This document shows, one piece after another, positions 46,013 to 54,364 of a DNA stretch of 64,000 nucleotides (within the stretch, counting starts at the first letter, position 1; the number at the start of each line of letters is the position of its first letter). The DNA lies in NCBI RefSeq assembly GCF_014836425.1, contig NZ_JACSQW010000004.1, forward strand, positions 1 to 64,000, given 5' to 3'. Made by a program: the position numbers and the translations under genes. The notes under the pieces are model-generated. The model was not told where the DNA came from, ran no database searches, and saw only the letters and a list, made by a program, of their open reading frames with translations. Origin of the DNA: Limosilactobacillus avistercoris. GTDB taxonomy: Bacteria > Bacillota > Bacilli > Lactobacillales > Lactobacillaceae.

Positions 46013-46363
46013 TCACCCCACCTTTGATTTAGTGTTGAAAATAAAAAAAGCCACACTGTTGGTATGACTTCGTGGCATTCTCACATCATAAAGAATACCC
46101 TTTTCAGTTTTAGGATCATATTCATCAACGAATGCAATCTTATCTGGTAGCGGTGGACTACCATTAACAATCACAGTTTTGGCGTCTTGATATAAGCTAT
46201 CACCGCCAAACAGTAACGTCTGTTTTTGTAAACCCAAGTCATTTACTCGACAAAAGAGAGCTTTCTCCAAGACAACATAATGCGAGTGCTTATCGAACGG
46301 GTTCCCACCACTACCAGGAGTAGCTGATTTTTTCAATAAGTAAACATCTCTAACTCTAGTCAA
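46013..46363 (-). CDS. Phage head closure protein
   Basis: A 116-residue beta-rich protein in the stopper/head-closure position between connector and gp10-like genes (LLKKSATPGSGGNPFDKHSH; IAFVDEYDPKTEKGILYDVR). It overlaps the connector gene by 8 bases. Family from synteny. Confidence 0.65.
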   Translation of the reverse strand: MTRVRDVYLLKKSATPGSGGNPFDKHSHYVVLEKALFCRVNDLGLQKQTLLFGGDSLYQDAKTVIVNGSPPLPDKIAFVDEYDPKTEKGILYDVRMPRSHTNSVAFFIFNTKSKVG

Positions 46364-46715
46364 GACTCATCACCCAGCCTTTACGACCAGACTGTGCCTT
46401 GTTATCACGATAGGCGTTCAGCTGGCTAATGTAAGGTGCTAAGTCGTCCTCACTCCACTGGTCAGTTAGTCCTTCTTCACCCGCTTGGGTTTTACCTTCA
46501 TTACCACGCTTGGCAAACTTAGCGAGTGCCATCTCGGTAATAATTCCGGTAAGTGCATCTGGCAGGTTGTTGTAATCTTCACCGGTATAAAGAGCAACCG
46601 ACTTACAAGCCAACTTAATATATAACTCAATCATTGGTAGATGGTCTTGATCATCAATCCCTAGCGCTGTTGTAACGTCACCTAAGATTTCTGATTGAAT
46701 ACTAAGCGTTGCCAT
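46356..46715 (-). CDS. Phage head-tail connector (gp6-like adaptor)
   Basis: A 119-residue helical protein with the gp6-like pattern (ALGIDDQDHLPMIELYIKLA, ALYTGEDYNNLPDALTGIIT, MALAKFAKRGNEG). The start at 46715 is supported by GGTGGTG; the frame is open slightly upstream. Its first codons overlap the end of the capsid -1 extension. Confidence 0.75.
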   Translation of the reverse strand: MATLSIQSEILGDVTTALGIDDQDHLPMIELYIKLACKSVALYTGEDYNNLPDALTGIITEMALAKFAKRGNEGKTQAGEEGLTDQWSEDDLAPYISQLNAYRDNKAQSGRKGWVMSLD

Positions 46716-46865
46716 TGGTATCACCACCATTTGCTAGGTTGAGCAGGTCGGCTTTCTTCATAGTAGAAGTATAGTCAATTCCTTGGTTATCAAGATGTTG
46801 TTTAATCTCGGCTACTGTATTATCAGACGTAACGCCCGCTCCGCTATTGTCGAGCGGTGTTATTT
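46702..46865 (-). CDS. HeH-domain extension of the capsid protein (-1 frame)
   Basis: A 54-codon frame in -1 phase to the major capsid gene, open from the slippery site to TAG at 46702. It encodes ITPLDNSGAGVTSDN followed by an HeH/LEM-like helix-extended-loop-helix (TVAEIKQHLDNQGIDYTSTM, KKADLLNLA). It has no ATG ahead of the domain and no ribosome site, because it begins inside the capsid stop region. A GGGAAAA heptamer and hairpin suggest it is made as a fusion to the capsid protein. Confidence 0.7.
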
Positions 46866-46869
46866 TCCC
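46836..46869 (-). promoter_or_regulatory. -1 programmed frameshift signal of the capsid gene
   Basis: Slippery G GGA AAA at 46869-46863 in capsid frame, immediately before the TAA stop; a 5-base spacer; then CCGCTC (46857-46852) that pairs with GAGCGG (46841-46836). An alternative hairpin CCGCT/AGCGG is nested in the same place. Confidence 0.75.
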
Positions 46870-47903
46870 TTATCGCCTTGTCCCACTTGAGGTGTAGCTG
46901 GCTTGACAGTAGGAACAACTGGGGCGAATTCCTTATCTAACTTAGCCTTGTAAGCCACAACTTGAATGTGACGTGGGTCAACGATTGAAGCCCAAGTGTC
47001 GCCCTTGGCAAGTTCAGCCATAGTAACGGTTTGACCAGCAGGCGCGAAGGTCTTAGATACAGAAGTACCAAGTACGTGAGTAGTAACTACCCGACGGTTG
47101 ATAACGTTAGTCCGTCCACCTTCTTTACGTGCTTCACGTTCGATTTCAACAGCGTTTTGTGGGTTAGCAACTGAGTAGCCAACAGCACCGTTAGCAAAGA
47201 CGTATGAAGTTACAGAACCATCATCGTTAATCAGGTTAGGGTCATCGTCTTGTACAATTTGCATTCCGTTGTAAACAGAAATTGGAGTTACAGCGTTAGC
47301 AGGTTGCACTGTTTCAATCAATTGTTGAGCCTTCATTTCAGCGTAAGTTGAAGAGTGAACAACAATCTTGTTGAAGGTGTTGTCTTGAAGGTCACCGAGC
47401 TTAGCAATAGTAGCAAGGAAACCACGAGCGCTAAATACTCCAGAATCTTCATACTTCTTAGCAGTAGCAATATCAGAGTTAGCGAAGACACCCTTTAATG
47501 TAGCGAACAACAACTTTTGGTCTTGGTTGTTCCAGTAAGCACTAAACCGATTTGAAATGGTTGATTGTGCGGGTGCACCTGATACTTGTTGTGAAATATC
47601 GGTGTAGCCAAATGCTTGAGCTTGACGGAACTTGAAAGCCCGTTGTTCACCGGTAGTAAGACCGTTAACAGCGATGTCTTGGGTATCAGTCCAAGTTTGA
47701 GCGTCTGGTCCTTCCATGATGTCATTGATGTATGGCATGTGGATAAAGTCGCCGGGTGCTAGTAATTGACTGCCAAGTGATGGGTCATTGGTTAAAATTC
47801 CAGACTTAACCAAGCGGTTAGTCTTCATTGATTGATTTAGTACGTAGTTAGCGAACACTTCAGGAATGATTGCGTCCGCCAAATGAAAGCGTGTATCCGT
47901 CAT
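46860..47903 (-). CDS. Major capsid protein
   Basis: A 347-residue coat protein following the scaffold gene. ADAIIPEVFANYVLNQSMKT, HMPYINDIMEGPDAQTW, FGYTDISQQVSG and DNTFNKIVVHSSTYAEMKAQ are typical of the HK97-fold coat proteins of this siphovirus group. It ends GQGDKGK just after a slippery sequence, so a minor longer form is expected. AAAGGAAG ahead of the ATG. Confidence 0.85.
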   Translation of the reverse strand: MTDTRFHLADAIIPEVFANYVLNQSMKTNRLVKSGILTNDPSLGSQLLAPGDFIHMPYINDIMEGPDAQTWTDTQDIAVNGLTTGEQRAFKFRQAQAFGYTDISQQVSGAPAQSTISNRFSAYWNNQDQKLLFATLKGVFANSDIATAKKYEDSGVFSARGFLATIAKLGDLQDNTFNKIVVHSSTYAEMKAQQLIETVQPANAVTPISVYNGMQIVQDDDPNLINDDGSVTSYVFANGAVGYSVANPQNAVEIEREARKEGGRTNVINRRVVTTHVLGTSVSKTFAPAGQTVTMAELAKGDTWASIVDPRHIQVVAYKAKLDKEFAPVVPTVKPATPQVGQGDKGK

Positions 47904-47945
47904 TTAATATTCTTCCTTTCTAATTTTGACAAAAATAAAAACGAA

Positions 47946-48566
47946 CTAGCGACTTGCTAACTGGTTATAGAGAGCTGGATTTTCTTTGTAGAGTTTCGTC
48001 TGTTCGTCCAATGAAAGATCCAATAGTTTTTTGGTGCTATCAATGTTGGCTTGCGAGCCAATCTGTGGTTGCTTGGTACCAGCTAATCGACTATCAACCC
48101 CAGCTTGAACCGCCTTATTGTATTCATCAGCGAATGACTTCATATTATTTTCAGTCTCTTCGTTAGTCTTACCAATTAAACGCCCAACCATGCTAGATGG
48201 CACGTTGTACTTATCAGCAATTGAGTGTCCGAAAGAAACTCGGTCGCGTTGCTCAATTTGAGCGCTAAGTTGAGCGTTCTTTGCTTTGAGCTTCTTAATA
48301 TCATCGGCCGCTTTTTCTTCAGCACTCATCTTGGCCCGCCGTTCTCGTTCAGCTAACTGTTCGTTAACCTTATCTTCAACGGCTTGGCCCATTTTTTGCT
48401 CATAATCAGCCATCTTTTGCTTATTCTCGTTCTTGATTCCACTAACGATTCGATCGATATAAGCTTGTTGTTCATCTGTAAATTCCGGCTTAGATTCGTT
48501 TGTTTTTTCCTTGTCCTTTGGTTCCGGTTCAGTATTGACAACATTCTTTTTTACTTCTTCTGACAT
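47946..48566 (-). CDS. Phage scaffold protein (DUF4355-like)
   Basis: A 206-residue, highly charged, coiled-coil protein (QAYIDRIVSGIKNENKQKMA; AADDIKKLKAKNAQLSAQIE) directly upstream of the capsid gene, the usual scaffold position. GGGAGG supports the ATG at 48566, but the frame is open to a GTG at 48626 preceded by AGGAGG, which would add a 20-residue leader with two PTGVKR copies. Confidence 0.8.
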   Translation of the reverse strand: MSEEVKKNVVNTEPEPKDKEKTNESKPEFTDEQQAYIDRIVSGIKNENKQKMADYEQKMGQAVEDKVNEQLAERERRAKMSAEEKAADDIKKLKAKNAQLSAQIEQRDRVSFGHSIADKYNVPSSMVGRLIGKTNEETENNMKSFADEYNKAVQAGVDSRLAGTKQPQIGSQANIDSTKKLLDLSLDEQTKLYKENPALYNQLASR

Positions 48567-48664
48567 TTGAAAATCCTCCCGTTTTACGCCCGTCGGCTTA
48601 TTCCGTTTAACCCCCGTCGGGTTCACCGTCCGGCTTAACCTCCTGCCTGCACGTTTGAGGGCAT

Positions 48665-48699
48665 TAAAAAAGCAACCATTCTAATTTGAATGATTGCTA
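48665..48699 (-). terminator. Terminator between minor head and scaffold genes
   Basis: AGCAATCATTC, loop, GAATGGTTGCTTTTTT on the minus strand. It sits between packaging genes and scaffold/capsid genes and may modulate their ratio. Confidence 0.75.
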
Positions 48700-49683
48700 T
48701 AAACTTATTGATTCAATATCTTCTTTGGTTGATTCGACAATATCGCATTGGCAGTTAGGATGGAACGGTGCACAGTTAACACCCGGCTGCATATCGCTAA
48801 CCTTAAACGTCTTACCGTCCATTCGTTCGCAGAACTTGCATGTATGACTACCCAGCACCGAAACGTTGGTAAAATACTTAACTTTGCGACGCTTAAAATC
48901 ATCCTTCAATGCATTAGCAAACGTATACGCTGATTCAGTTCTCAGCAGTCTCTCAGCATTGTAAACAGCACCTCTACTTGTTGAATTATTGCCAGTGAAC
49001 ATATCAGCAAGTTCTCGGCTATATTCCTGTGGTTTGATGTGATTAACGTTAATATTATCAACTAAATCATTAACCTTATTCATCATTGCCACAGTATTAC
49101 GATTAATCGTTTCATCAGTATCAATACCAGAGCCAAACTTCTGAACCATCTTCGATACAGACTTTTGAGCAAGCACTCTGTGATACTTGCCTGGTATTCT
49201 TCGAGCTAGTTCATATTCATGTTCAGCAGTAGTCGGCGGTCGGCCATTAAGGCGATTGAAGTAACGATTAATCTTCTTTGTAGTCTTATGATAGCCAACC
49301 GACCTAACTTTTTGCGGTATTTCTTGCAATGTATCAGCAAGCTGTACCCGTCTTTGATGTGCAAGGGACAACAATGCAATACTAGCGCTTACCTTTACGG
49401 ATTCGTTAATCGTAGCTATTGAACGTCCAGCCATCGAAACAGCAATCAACGCTTGATCACCAGAATCAGCCTCACGATACATAGTCATTAATTCACTTAA
49501 TAACTGCTCTTTTAGCCACTTTGGTGCTGGCAGGTTCCAATTATCATCATCGGAGACAAACTGCGTAATTATGCCCTCTATTTGAATTTGAGTGGCATGA
49601 TACATTGATTGAAGCTCTTTGACCCGCTCGTCTGACTTGCCATAAATCTGCTGGGCTAATTCAGTGAGTTCTTTTTGGCTCAT
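48697..49683 (-). CDS. Phage minor head protein (SPP1 gp7 / Mu F-like)
   Basis: A 328-residue protein after the portal gene. The C-terminal part has the hallmark AERLLRTESAYTFANAL, then HTCKFCERMDGKTF and NCAPFHPNCQCDI, the cysteine/histidine pattern of the F-like minor head domain. A few copies sit inside the capsid near the portal and aid DNA entry. The start overlaps the portal stop codon. Confidence 0.85.
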   Translation of the reverse strand: MSQKELTELAQQIYGKSDERVKELQSMYHATQIQIEGIITQFVSDDDNWNLPAPKWLKEQLLSELMTMYREADSGDQALIAVSMAGRSIATINESVKVSASIALLSLAHQRRVQLADTLQEIPQKVRSVGYHKTTKKINRYFNRLNGRPPTTAEHEYELARRIPGKYHRVLAQKSVSKMVQKFGSGIDTDETINRNTVAMMNKVNDLVDNINVNHIKPQEYSRELADMFTGNNSTSRGAVYNAERLLRTESAYTFANALKDDFKRRKVKYFTNVSVLGSHTCKFCERMDGKTFKVSDMQPGVNCAPFHPNCQCDIVESTKEDIESISL

Positions 49684-51374
49684 TACTCATCATCTTCCTT
49701 GCCAGAATCCTGTTCATCTTGGTTCTGGTTTTGTTGATTGAACATGTTAGCGTCTAAGCGGTCAGGGTCGTTCTCGGCTTGTTCTTTCTTCCGTTGCATC
49801 TCTTCCTCTTGCTTAACGCCAGTAGCAGCGGTTAAATAACCGAACACAGTTTCTTGTGACGCACCAGCTTTAAGTAAGTTCATCGCATTGGTAATCGTTT
49901 CGGTATCGTTCTTAGGTAAGTTAGGTGGGAAGTTAAGAGTAACGTTGTTAACGAGTGTTTCATCAGGAATGACATTCTTAATTCCCCAGAAGTGAGCGAC
50001 TAAACGCAGACGACGCTTAACCCCACGACTGAACAGGTCGTTTTGTGTTTCTCGAATCTGGTCACTGCCGAACAGCTTATAAGCCATCGCAACGCCTGAA
50101 CTGTTACCACCGAAGTTCTCGTCACTAACATTCGGTGTGTTAGTGTCCGTATAGATATCACGAATAATCTCATCAAGGTGGCTCTTCCAGTTGTCAATTG
50201 GTAGCTCCTTAGTCAAATATTCAGCACTAGAAGGAACAACTGTTACTCCACCATTAGCATTGTTAATAATTGATGGCTTTAAGTACATGACTTTACTAAG
50301 AGTGTTCAGGTATGGGCTGTTAGGGTCAATCTCCCAAACCAAGTCGCCATTGTCGTCATATACTGGGTTGCCGTCCTTGCCCTTAACAATCTTCTTCATT
50401 GTCTGAGGTACATCAATATCGCCATTAACCACCAGCGTAGCGTTACTAAAGTCTTCTTCACTATTAGCCATTTCACTAATCGCCTTGTCGTAGCTGTCGA
50501 TTAAATCTAAATCAGGCTCCCAATCTCCAAGTCGTTCATCATTGTTAGCATACTCGGTAATTGGCACTCGCCCGAAGAAATGTTCCTCTGGTTCGCCTGC
50601 AAGGACTAAATCATCCCCGACGCTGTTAATTGGTTCATAGTGATAGACCTTGTTAGCAGTGTAAGCAGTCACGTAAAACCGTGGCTTGTCGTTGTAGTTG
50701 ACCATATAGTAGTAGACGCCAAAGAGCGAACTCTGATGAATATTTGTATCGTAAACCACAAAGGCGTTAGCTGGGTCAAGTACCGTTAGTTCAACGTTAA
50801 CTTTTTTGTCACCATTTCCAGCGGGCGATACCGTTGTGTATAGCAGTTCAAAAGCCCGTCCGGTAACAGACAGGCTCTTTTTAATAGTCTTCTCAATGTA
50901 ATCCTCATCAATAGCTTTATTGAATTCATCAATCCGTTGCATAAGGTTATCAGCTTCAGCGTTATCAACACCTGGCTTATCTGTCGGTGAGTTGTACTGG
51001 TACTGAATACCTTTACCTAACGAATAACCAACCCGCATTGTTGTAATGTAGTGGGGATGACCACTTGCAATCCGATTGTCAGCTCGATTCTTGCTCTTGT
51101 CACTCTTCCAGTAGTGAATATCACTGTCGCCCTCGTAATAGCGTTGAAGCGTGGCAATTCTCGTTAACTGATGATTGTAATGATGTTCAAGAAACATATG
51201 AACATAATCGCTAATGTTGTCTTCGTTATATTGTGAGGTGGGAATCCGGTAAACCTTGTTTGATTCACGGTCGAATCTCGTCCCACCTTTCAGCATACGA
51301 ATTGAATCCTTTTGTAATCCAAACGGTACACTAGCATAGTAAGCTTGTGAATCATCACTTGTGTTAATCGCCAT
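49683..51374 (-). CDS. Portal protein (SPP1 gp6 type)
   Basis: A 563-residue portal subunit: YNHQLTRIATLQRYYEGDSD, HYITTMRVGYSLGKGIQY, FGRVPITEYANNDERLGDWE and DLIDSYDKAISEMANSEEDF are the family pattern. Twelve copies form the DNA channel at one capsid vertex. The acidic, Gln-rich tail is common. It starts 14 bases after the terminase gene with AAAGGAGG. Confidence 0.9.
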   Translation of the reverse strand: MAINTSDDSQAYYASVPFGLQKDSIRMLKGGTRFDRESNKVYRIPTSQYNEDNISDYVHMFLEHHYNHQLTRIATLQRYYEGDSDIHYWKSDKSKNRADNRIASGHPHYITTMRVGYSLGKGIQYQYNSPTDKPGVDNAEADNLMQRIDEFNKAIDEDYIEKTIKKSLSVTGRAFELLYTTVSPAGNGDKKVNVELTVLDPANAFVVYDTNIHQSSLFGVYYYMVNYNDKPRFYVTAYTANKVYHYEPINSVGDDLVLAGEPEEHFFGRVPITEYANNDERLGDWEPDLDLIDSYDKAISEMANSEEDFSNATLVVNGDIDVPQTMKKIVKGKDGNPVYDDNGDLVWEIDPNSPYLNTLSKVMYLKPSIINNANGGVTVVPSSAEYLTKELPIDNWKSHLDEIIRDIYTDTNTPNVSDENFGGNSSGVAMAYKLFGSDQIRETQNDLFSRGVKRRLRLVAHFWGIKNVIPDETLVNNVTLNFPPNLPKNDTETITNAMNLLKAGASQETVFGYLTAATGVKQEEEMQRKKEQAENDPDRLDANMFNQQNQNQDEQDSGKEDDE

Positions 51375-51387
51375 TTTATCCTCCTTT

Positions 51388-52659
51388 CTAAACCAGCCCT
51401 AAATCGTTCAAGTAGCCAGTAGAACGTTGACGGTTCTTGTTTTGTTTCTGTGCTTGTTCCTCTTTCCAGAGTGGAGTAGCGATACAGTACCGAACCGCAT
51501 CTTGAGCGTGGTCATTCTCTTTAACCGGCGCACCTGTTTTTTCATCCCAGATGTATTGGTAAATCTCGTTAATAAAGTTAGGTGCTGCATCCTTAACCAC
51601 ATAGAACTTGTGTTGCTTAATAATACTGGCTACTCGCTCAATACCATCAAGCACATTCTTATAGCCATACTCGGTTTTAATGTGGTGCTGCCTGAAGTTG
51701 TTAATGTGTTCTGTTCTGGCTGTATCAGCAAAGAATATTAGACCCATGCCGTACTTCTTTTTGAATTGCTGAGCAACTCTAATCCAGTGTGGATCAACTT
51801 GTTCAAACTGACCATAAGCTTCATCAACAAGGTAATAGTTGCCCTTATCATCATGACCAATAACTTCAATCGCTGTTGGGTGGTCAAATCCCCAGTCAAC
51901 ACCTGCCGTATAGGTTAGATTGTCTGGTAAATCTTCACGTTCAATGGTCATAGTACGTTCATCAAAATCCTTGTAGACAGCACCTTCACCAGTGACCCAT
52001 AGACCTTTAATTGCTCGATCATAGTACATCCCTGATGGAGTTGAAGCTTTAATCCGTTCAACATAATCTGGCGCCAAGTGGGTGTTGTCGTCAATCGTAA
52101 AGTGATAGACAAGTTTCTTCATCTTCTTGTCTTCCTTGTCGATATAATCCACTTTCAACCAGTGTTGCGGGTTATCTGGGTTGGTATCCACAATGATATG
52201 TGATCCTGGCATAGAACAACGCTGAAGTATTTCTTGAAATACAGGTTCTACACCAAGCGTCGCTTCGTTAACATAGCCTCCATACGCAGTAAAACCACGA
52301 GCGCCTTTCAATCCCGCCATCGTAGCAGTCGAAACAGGCGTTATGTCAACACCAAACAGATGGTAGTGCCCATGTCGGTCAAGCTTAAACTCAACACCAA
52401 ACTGGTTCATGCACGAGATAATCACGTTCTTGTTAATACTGTCTGAACTAGCACCAGCAAGAATATACTGAGGGTGTTTATCGCCATGTTCTTTGGCAAG
52501 TCTAGCTGTCCTCCTTAACTCATAGATAAACAGCAGATTATCAATAAAAGTCTTACCTGAACGAACAGCACCAGTTAGAATCATCATCCCAAAATCATCA
52601 TTCAGATAAGAATGAAGCACTTCTAGTTGTTTTGGTGCTAAGTAATCACCTAGGCTCAT
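51388..52659 (-). CDS. Terminase large subunit (PBSX type)
   Basis: A 423-residue packaging motor. The ATPase has Walker A GAVRSGKT at about 30-37 and a Walker B region; the nuclease half has AGVDWGFDHPTAIEVIG and the acidic NDHAQDAVRYC near the end. It cuts concatemers and drives DNA into proheads. It overlaps the small subunit gene by 14 bases. Confidence 0.95.
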   Translation of the reverse strand: MSLGDYLAPKQLEVLHSYLNDDFGMMILTGAVRSGKTFIDNLLFIYELRRTARLAKEHGDKHPQYILAGASSDSINKNVIISCMNQFGVEFKLDRHGHYHLFGVDITPVSTATMAGLKGARGFTAYGGYVNEATLGVEPVFQEILQRCSMPGSHIIVDTNPDNPQHWLKVDYIDKEDKKMKKLVYHFTIDDNTHLAPDYVERIKASTPSGMYYDRAIKGLWVTGEGAVYKDFDERTMTIEREDLPDNLTYTAGVDWGFDHPTAIEVIGHDDKGNYYLVDEAYGQFEQVDPHWIRVAQQFKKKYGMGLIFFADTARTEHINNFRQHHIKTEYGYKNVLDGIERVASIIKQHKFYVVKDAAPNFINEIYQYIWDEKTGAPVKENDHAQDAVRYCIATPLWKEEQAQKQNKNRQRSTGYLNDLGLV

Positions 52660-53164
52660 TGCTCTTATCCTCCTTTGTAATGGTGTCTAACATCTTATCA
52701 AGCAACAATTCCATATCTTGACCGTTATCTTCAAGCGCCTTAGCACGAGCTTCAGCTACTCTAGCATCAGCCGTAATCTTTTTAAGCTGAGCTTGTACCA
52801 CTGGGTCACTAAGTGGATAACGCTTCATCAGTTCTTTAGCAGCCGTTAGTCGGTCTTTAAAGCTCGGTTTCTTCTCAACGGTGACTACATTATCGCCTGT
52901 TGGTAAGGCAACTTCTTCTGTCTCTTCCTCACGTAACACTCGAGTATAAAATTGAAGCACTTCTTTAGCGTCTGCAATCTTATGTGACTCGATCTCAGCC
53001 ATTTTAGCGTCAATATAGGATTTAATGTCAGGTTTTGTCAGGTTCTCTTGACCAATTGAACGAACTGTTTTAGGTGAATATCCGGCTTTAATCGCAGACT
53101 GTGTGGCGTTGCCACTCTTAATATATTCATCCGCAAATAGTCGTTGTTTTGCTGTTAATTTCAT
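52646..53164 (-). CDS. Terminase small subunit
   Basis: A 172-residue protein opening with LTAKQRLFADEYIKSGNATQ followed by SAIKAGYSPKTVRSIG, the helix-turn-helix of the small terminase family, then a helical oligomerisation region with many charged residues. It recognises the packaging site and recruits the large subunit. It begins the late structural cluster, back to back with hicA. Confidence 0.9.
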   Translation of the reverse strand: MKLTAKQRLFADEYIKSGNATQSAIKAGYSPKTVRSIGQENLTKPDIKSYIDAKMAEIESHKIADAKEVLQFYTRVLREEETEEVALPTGDNVVTVEKKPSFKDRLTAAKELMKRYPLSDPVVQAQLKKITADARVAEARAKALEDNGQDMELLLDKMLDTITKEDKSNEPR

Positions 53165-53218
53165 GGCATATCACCACACCACCTTTTTAAAAATACGTGC
53201 TAAATATGTATAATTCTA

Positions 53219-53247
53219 TTGACACACGTATTAAATACGTGTATTAT
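53219..53247 (+). promoter_or_regulatory. hicAB promoter
   Basis: TTGACA at 53219 and TATTAT at 53242 with a 17-base spacer. The spacer contains a 19-bp palindrome, so repressor binding would block RNA polymerase. Confidence 0.7.
53224..53242. promoter_or_regulatory. Palindromic operator, probably for HicB
   Basis: ACACGTATT-A-AATACGTGT, a perfect palindrome around one central base, within the promoter spacer. A related half site (TACGTG) lies about 30 bases upstream. Confidence 0.65.
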
Positions 53248-53274
53248 AATAAGTGTTGAAGGGAAGTGAAACTT

Positions 53275-53451
53275 TTGGTACAACGTCGCAAGGTTGAAAA
53301 GAAATTCAAAGATAATGGCTGGTACTTCGTAAGACATGGCGGTAACCATGATATTTGGTCAAACGGTAAAATTAAAACTCAACTGCCACGTCATCCAAAG
53401 TTTAGTGACAAGCTATACAATGCTTTGATAAGAAAGTTCAACCTAAAGTAG
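53275..53451 (+). CDS. hicA: HicA-type mRNA interferase toxin
   Basis: A 58-residue protein of the HicA double-stranded-RNA-binding-like fold: VEKKFKDNGWYFVRHGGNHD carries the catalytic histidine of the GGNHD/GGSHH motif, and IKTQLPRHPKFSDKLYNALI is the second half. The TTG at 53275 is eight bases after AAGGGAAG and gives a normal length; a GTG nine bases earlier sits on that site. It lies on the plus strand within a minus-strand phage region, so it is transcribed independently of the lytic genes. Confidence 0.8.
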   Translation: MVQRRKVEKKFKDNGWYFVRHGGNHDIWSNGKIKTQLPRHPKFSDKLYNALIRKFNLK

Positions 53452-53452
53452 C

Positions 53453-53484
53453 AAAGCAAGGCTCTTAATTGAGCCGAGCTTTTG
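53453..53484 (+). terminator. Hairpin between hicA and hicB
   Basis: AAAGC-AA-GGCTC, loop, GAGCC-GA-GCTTT followed by TTTTG. Could be an attenuator or a processing site that sets the toxin/antitoxin ratio. Confidence 0.45.
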
Positions 53485-53509
53485 TGTACCAAAATTAAGG
53501 AGGCTCACT

Positions 53510-53896
53510 ATGGACGACATTAAAGTATTTCCAATCATCATTACTAAAGACGAAGATAATAACGATTACCCTTACTTTGTCGAAATTCCAGATATCGATG
53601 GAATGACTGAAGGAAAGTCAATTGCAGATGCAATGGAAATGGCAAAAGATTACATCGGTACTTATTCCCTTGAAGATAAGTTACCTGAATCAAACACCAA
53701 ATTGCCTCAAGCTAAAGATGGTGCAACTGTTACTCTCGTTACCGTTAATGTTTCAGAATACAAGCGCAAGCATGATAACAAAGTAATTAAGAAGACCATT
53801 ACCATCCCTAATTACTTAAATGAATTAGGTAAAGAAAATGGTATTAACTTTAGTGAAGTAATGACAACTGCACTAAAAGAAAAACTTAGTGTTTAA
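53510..53896 (+). CDS. hicB: HicB-type antitoxin
   Basis: A 128-residue antitoxin with an N-terminal partial RNase H-like domain (YFVEIPDIDGMTEGKSIADA) and a C-terminal ribbon-helix-helix-like DNA-binding part (KKTITIPNYLNELGKENGIN, then FSEVMTTALKEKL). It neutralises HicA and probably represses the operon through the palindrome in the promoter. It starts 58 bases after hicA. Confidence 0.8.
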   Translation: MDDIKVFPIIITKDEDNNDYPYFVEIPDIDGMTEGKSIADAMEMAKDYIGTYSLEDKLPESNTKLPQAKDGATVTLVTVNVSEYKRKHDNKVIKKTITIPNYLNELGKENGINFSEVMTTALKEKLSV

Positions 53897-54032
53897 TATT
53901 TTTATGTACTTTAAAAGCTGGCAAGCGTTTACCTGTCAGCTTTTTCTTTTGCTTCATATGTCTATCGGCTCGGCACAGCATCATATATTCTTGTTTAGAT
54001 GCTACCAAGCCGAATCGTTTAGTCTGATACAT
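53886..54032 (-). CDS. Small basic phage protein (48 aa)
   Basis: A 48-residue basic protein beginning MYQTKRFGLVASKQEYMMLC and continuing RADRHMKQKKKLTGKR. Its ATG overlaps the stop of the upstream gene (TAATG) and its end overlaps the end of hicB on the other strand by 11 bases. The basic composition suggests nucleic-acid binding. No family recognised. Confidence 0.45.
   Translation of the reverse strand: MYQTKRFGLVASKQEYMMLCRADRHMKQKKKLTGKRLPAFKVHKNIKH
53914..53947 (+). terminator. hicAB terminator
   Basis: AAAGCTGGCA and TGTCAGCTTTTTC form a stem with T-run on the plus strand; it lies inside the small minus-strand gene. Confidence 0.65.
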
Positions 54033-54229
54033 TAAGCACAGTACCTCGCAAAATCAATCTGTTTTGTTTTCAAGGCTTCTCGTGCCATTAATTGTGCTTC
54101 TGGATTGCCAGCAACCACTTCTTTAAGTATATCCTTGTAAAGGTCATCCTCCATCTCGTGAGCCATTTCAAAATCACCTTTGCAGTCATTAATATTTCTT
54201 ACCATATCTTTCACTTCAGTAAGTTTCAT
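54032..54229 (-). CDS. Phage protein of unknown function
   Basis: A 65-residue acidic helical protein (MKLTEVKDMVRNINDCKGDF; MAREALKTKQIDFARYCA at the end). Translationally coupled to the next small gene. No recognisable domain. Confidence 0.5.
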   Translation of the reverse strand: MKLTEVKDMVRNINDCKGDFEMAHEMEDDLYKDILKEVVAGNPEAQLMAREALKTKQIDFARYCA

Positions 54230-54243
54230 ATGTATTCCTCCAA

Positions 54244-54272
54244 ATAAAAAAGCCAGCCTTAAGCTGACTTTA
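54244..54272 (-). terminator. Terminator after the 30-aa membrane peptide gene
   Basis: AAAGTCAGC, TTAAG, GCTGGCTTTTTT on the minus strand. Confidence 0.7.
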
Positions 54273-54362
54273 ATTAATTATGTATGTATCAATAAATGAT
54301 AATAAAAGACATACGCTAAAAATAATTATCGCAACAATAACAGTTTCTCTAAAACTTGGCAT
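54270..54362 (-). CDS. Single-span membrane peptide (30 aa)
   Basis: MPSFRETVIVAIIIFSVCLL followed by LSFIDTYIIN: one hydrophobic helix. The ATG is 2 bases after the stop of the gene for another membrane-anchored protein, so the two are probably made together. A small-membrane-protein partner is plausible, as in some phage exclusion or toxin loci, but unproven. Confidence 0.45.
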   Translation of the reverse strand: MPSFRETVIVAIIIFSVCLLLSFIDTYIIN

Positions 54363-54364
54363 GA

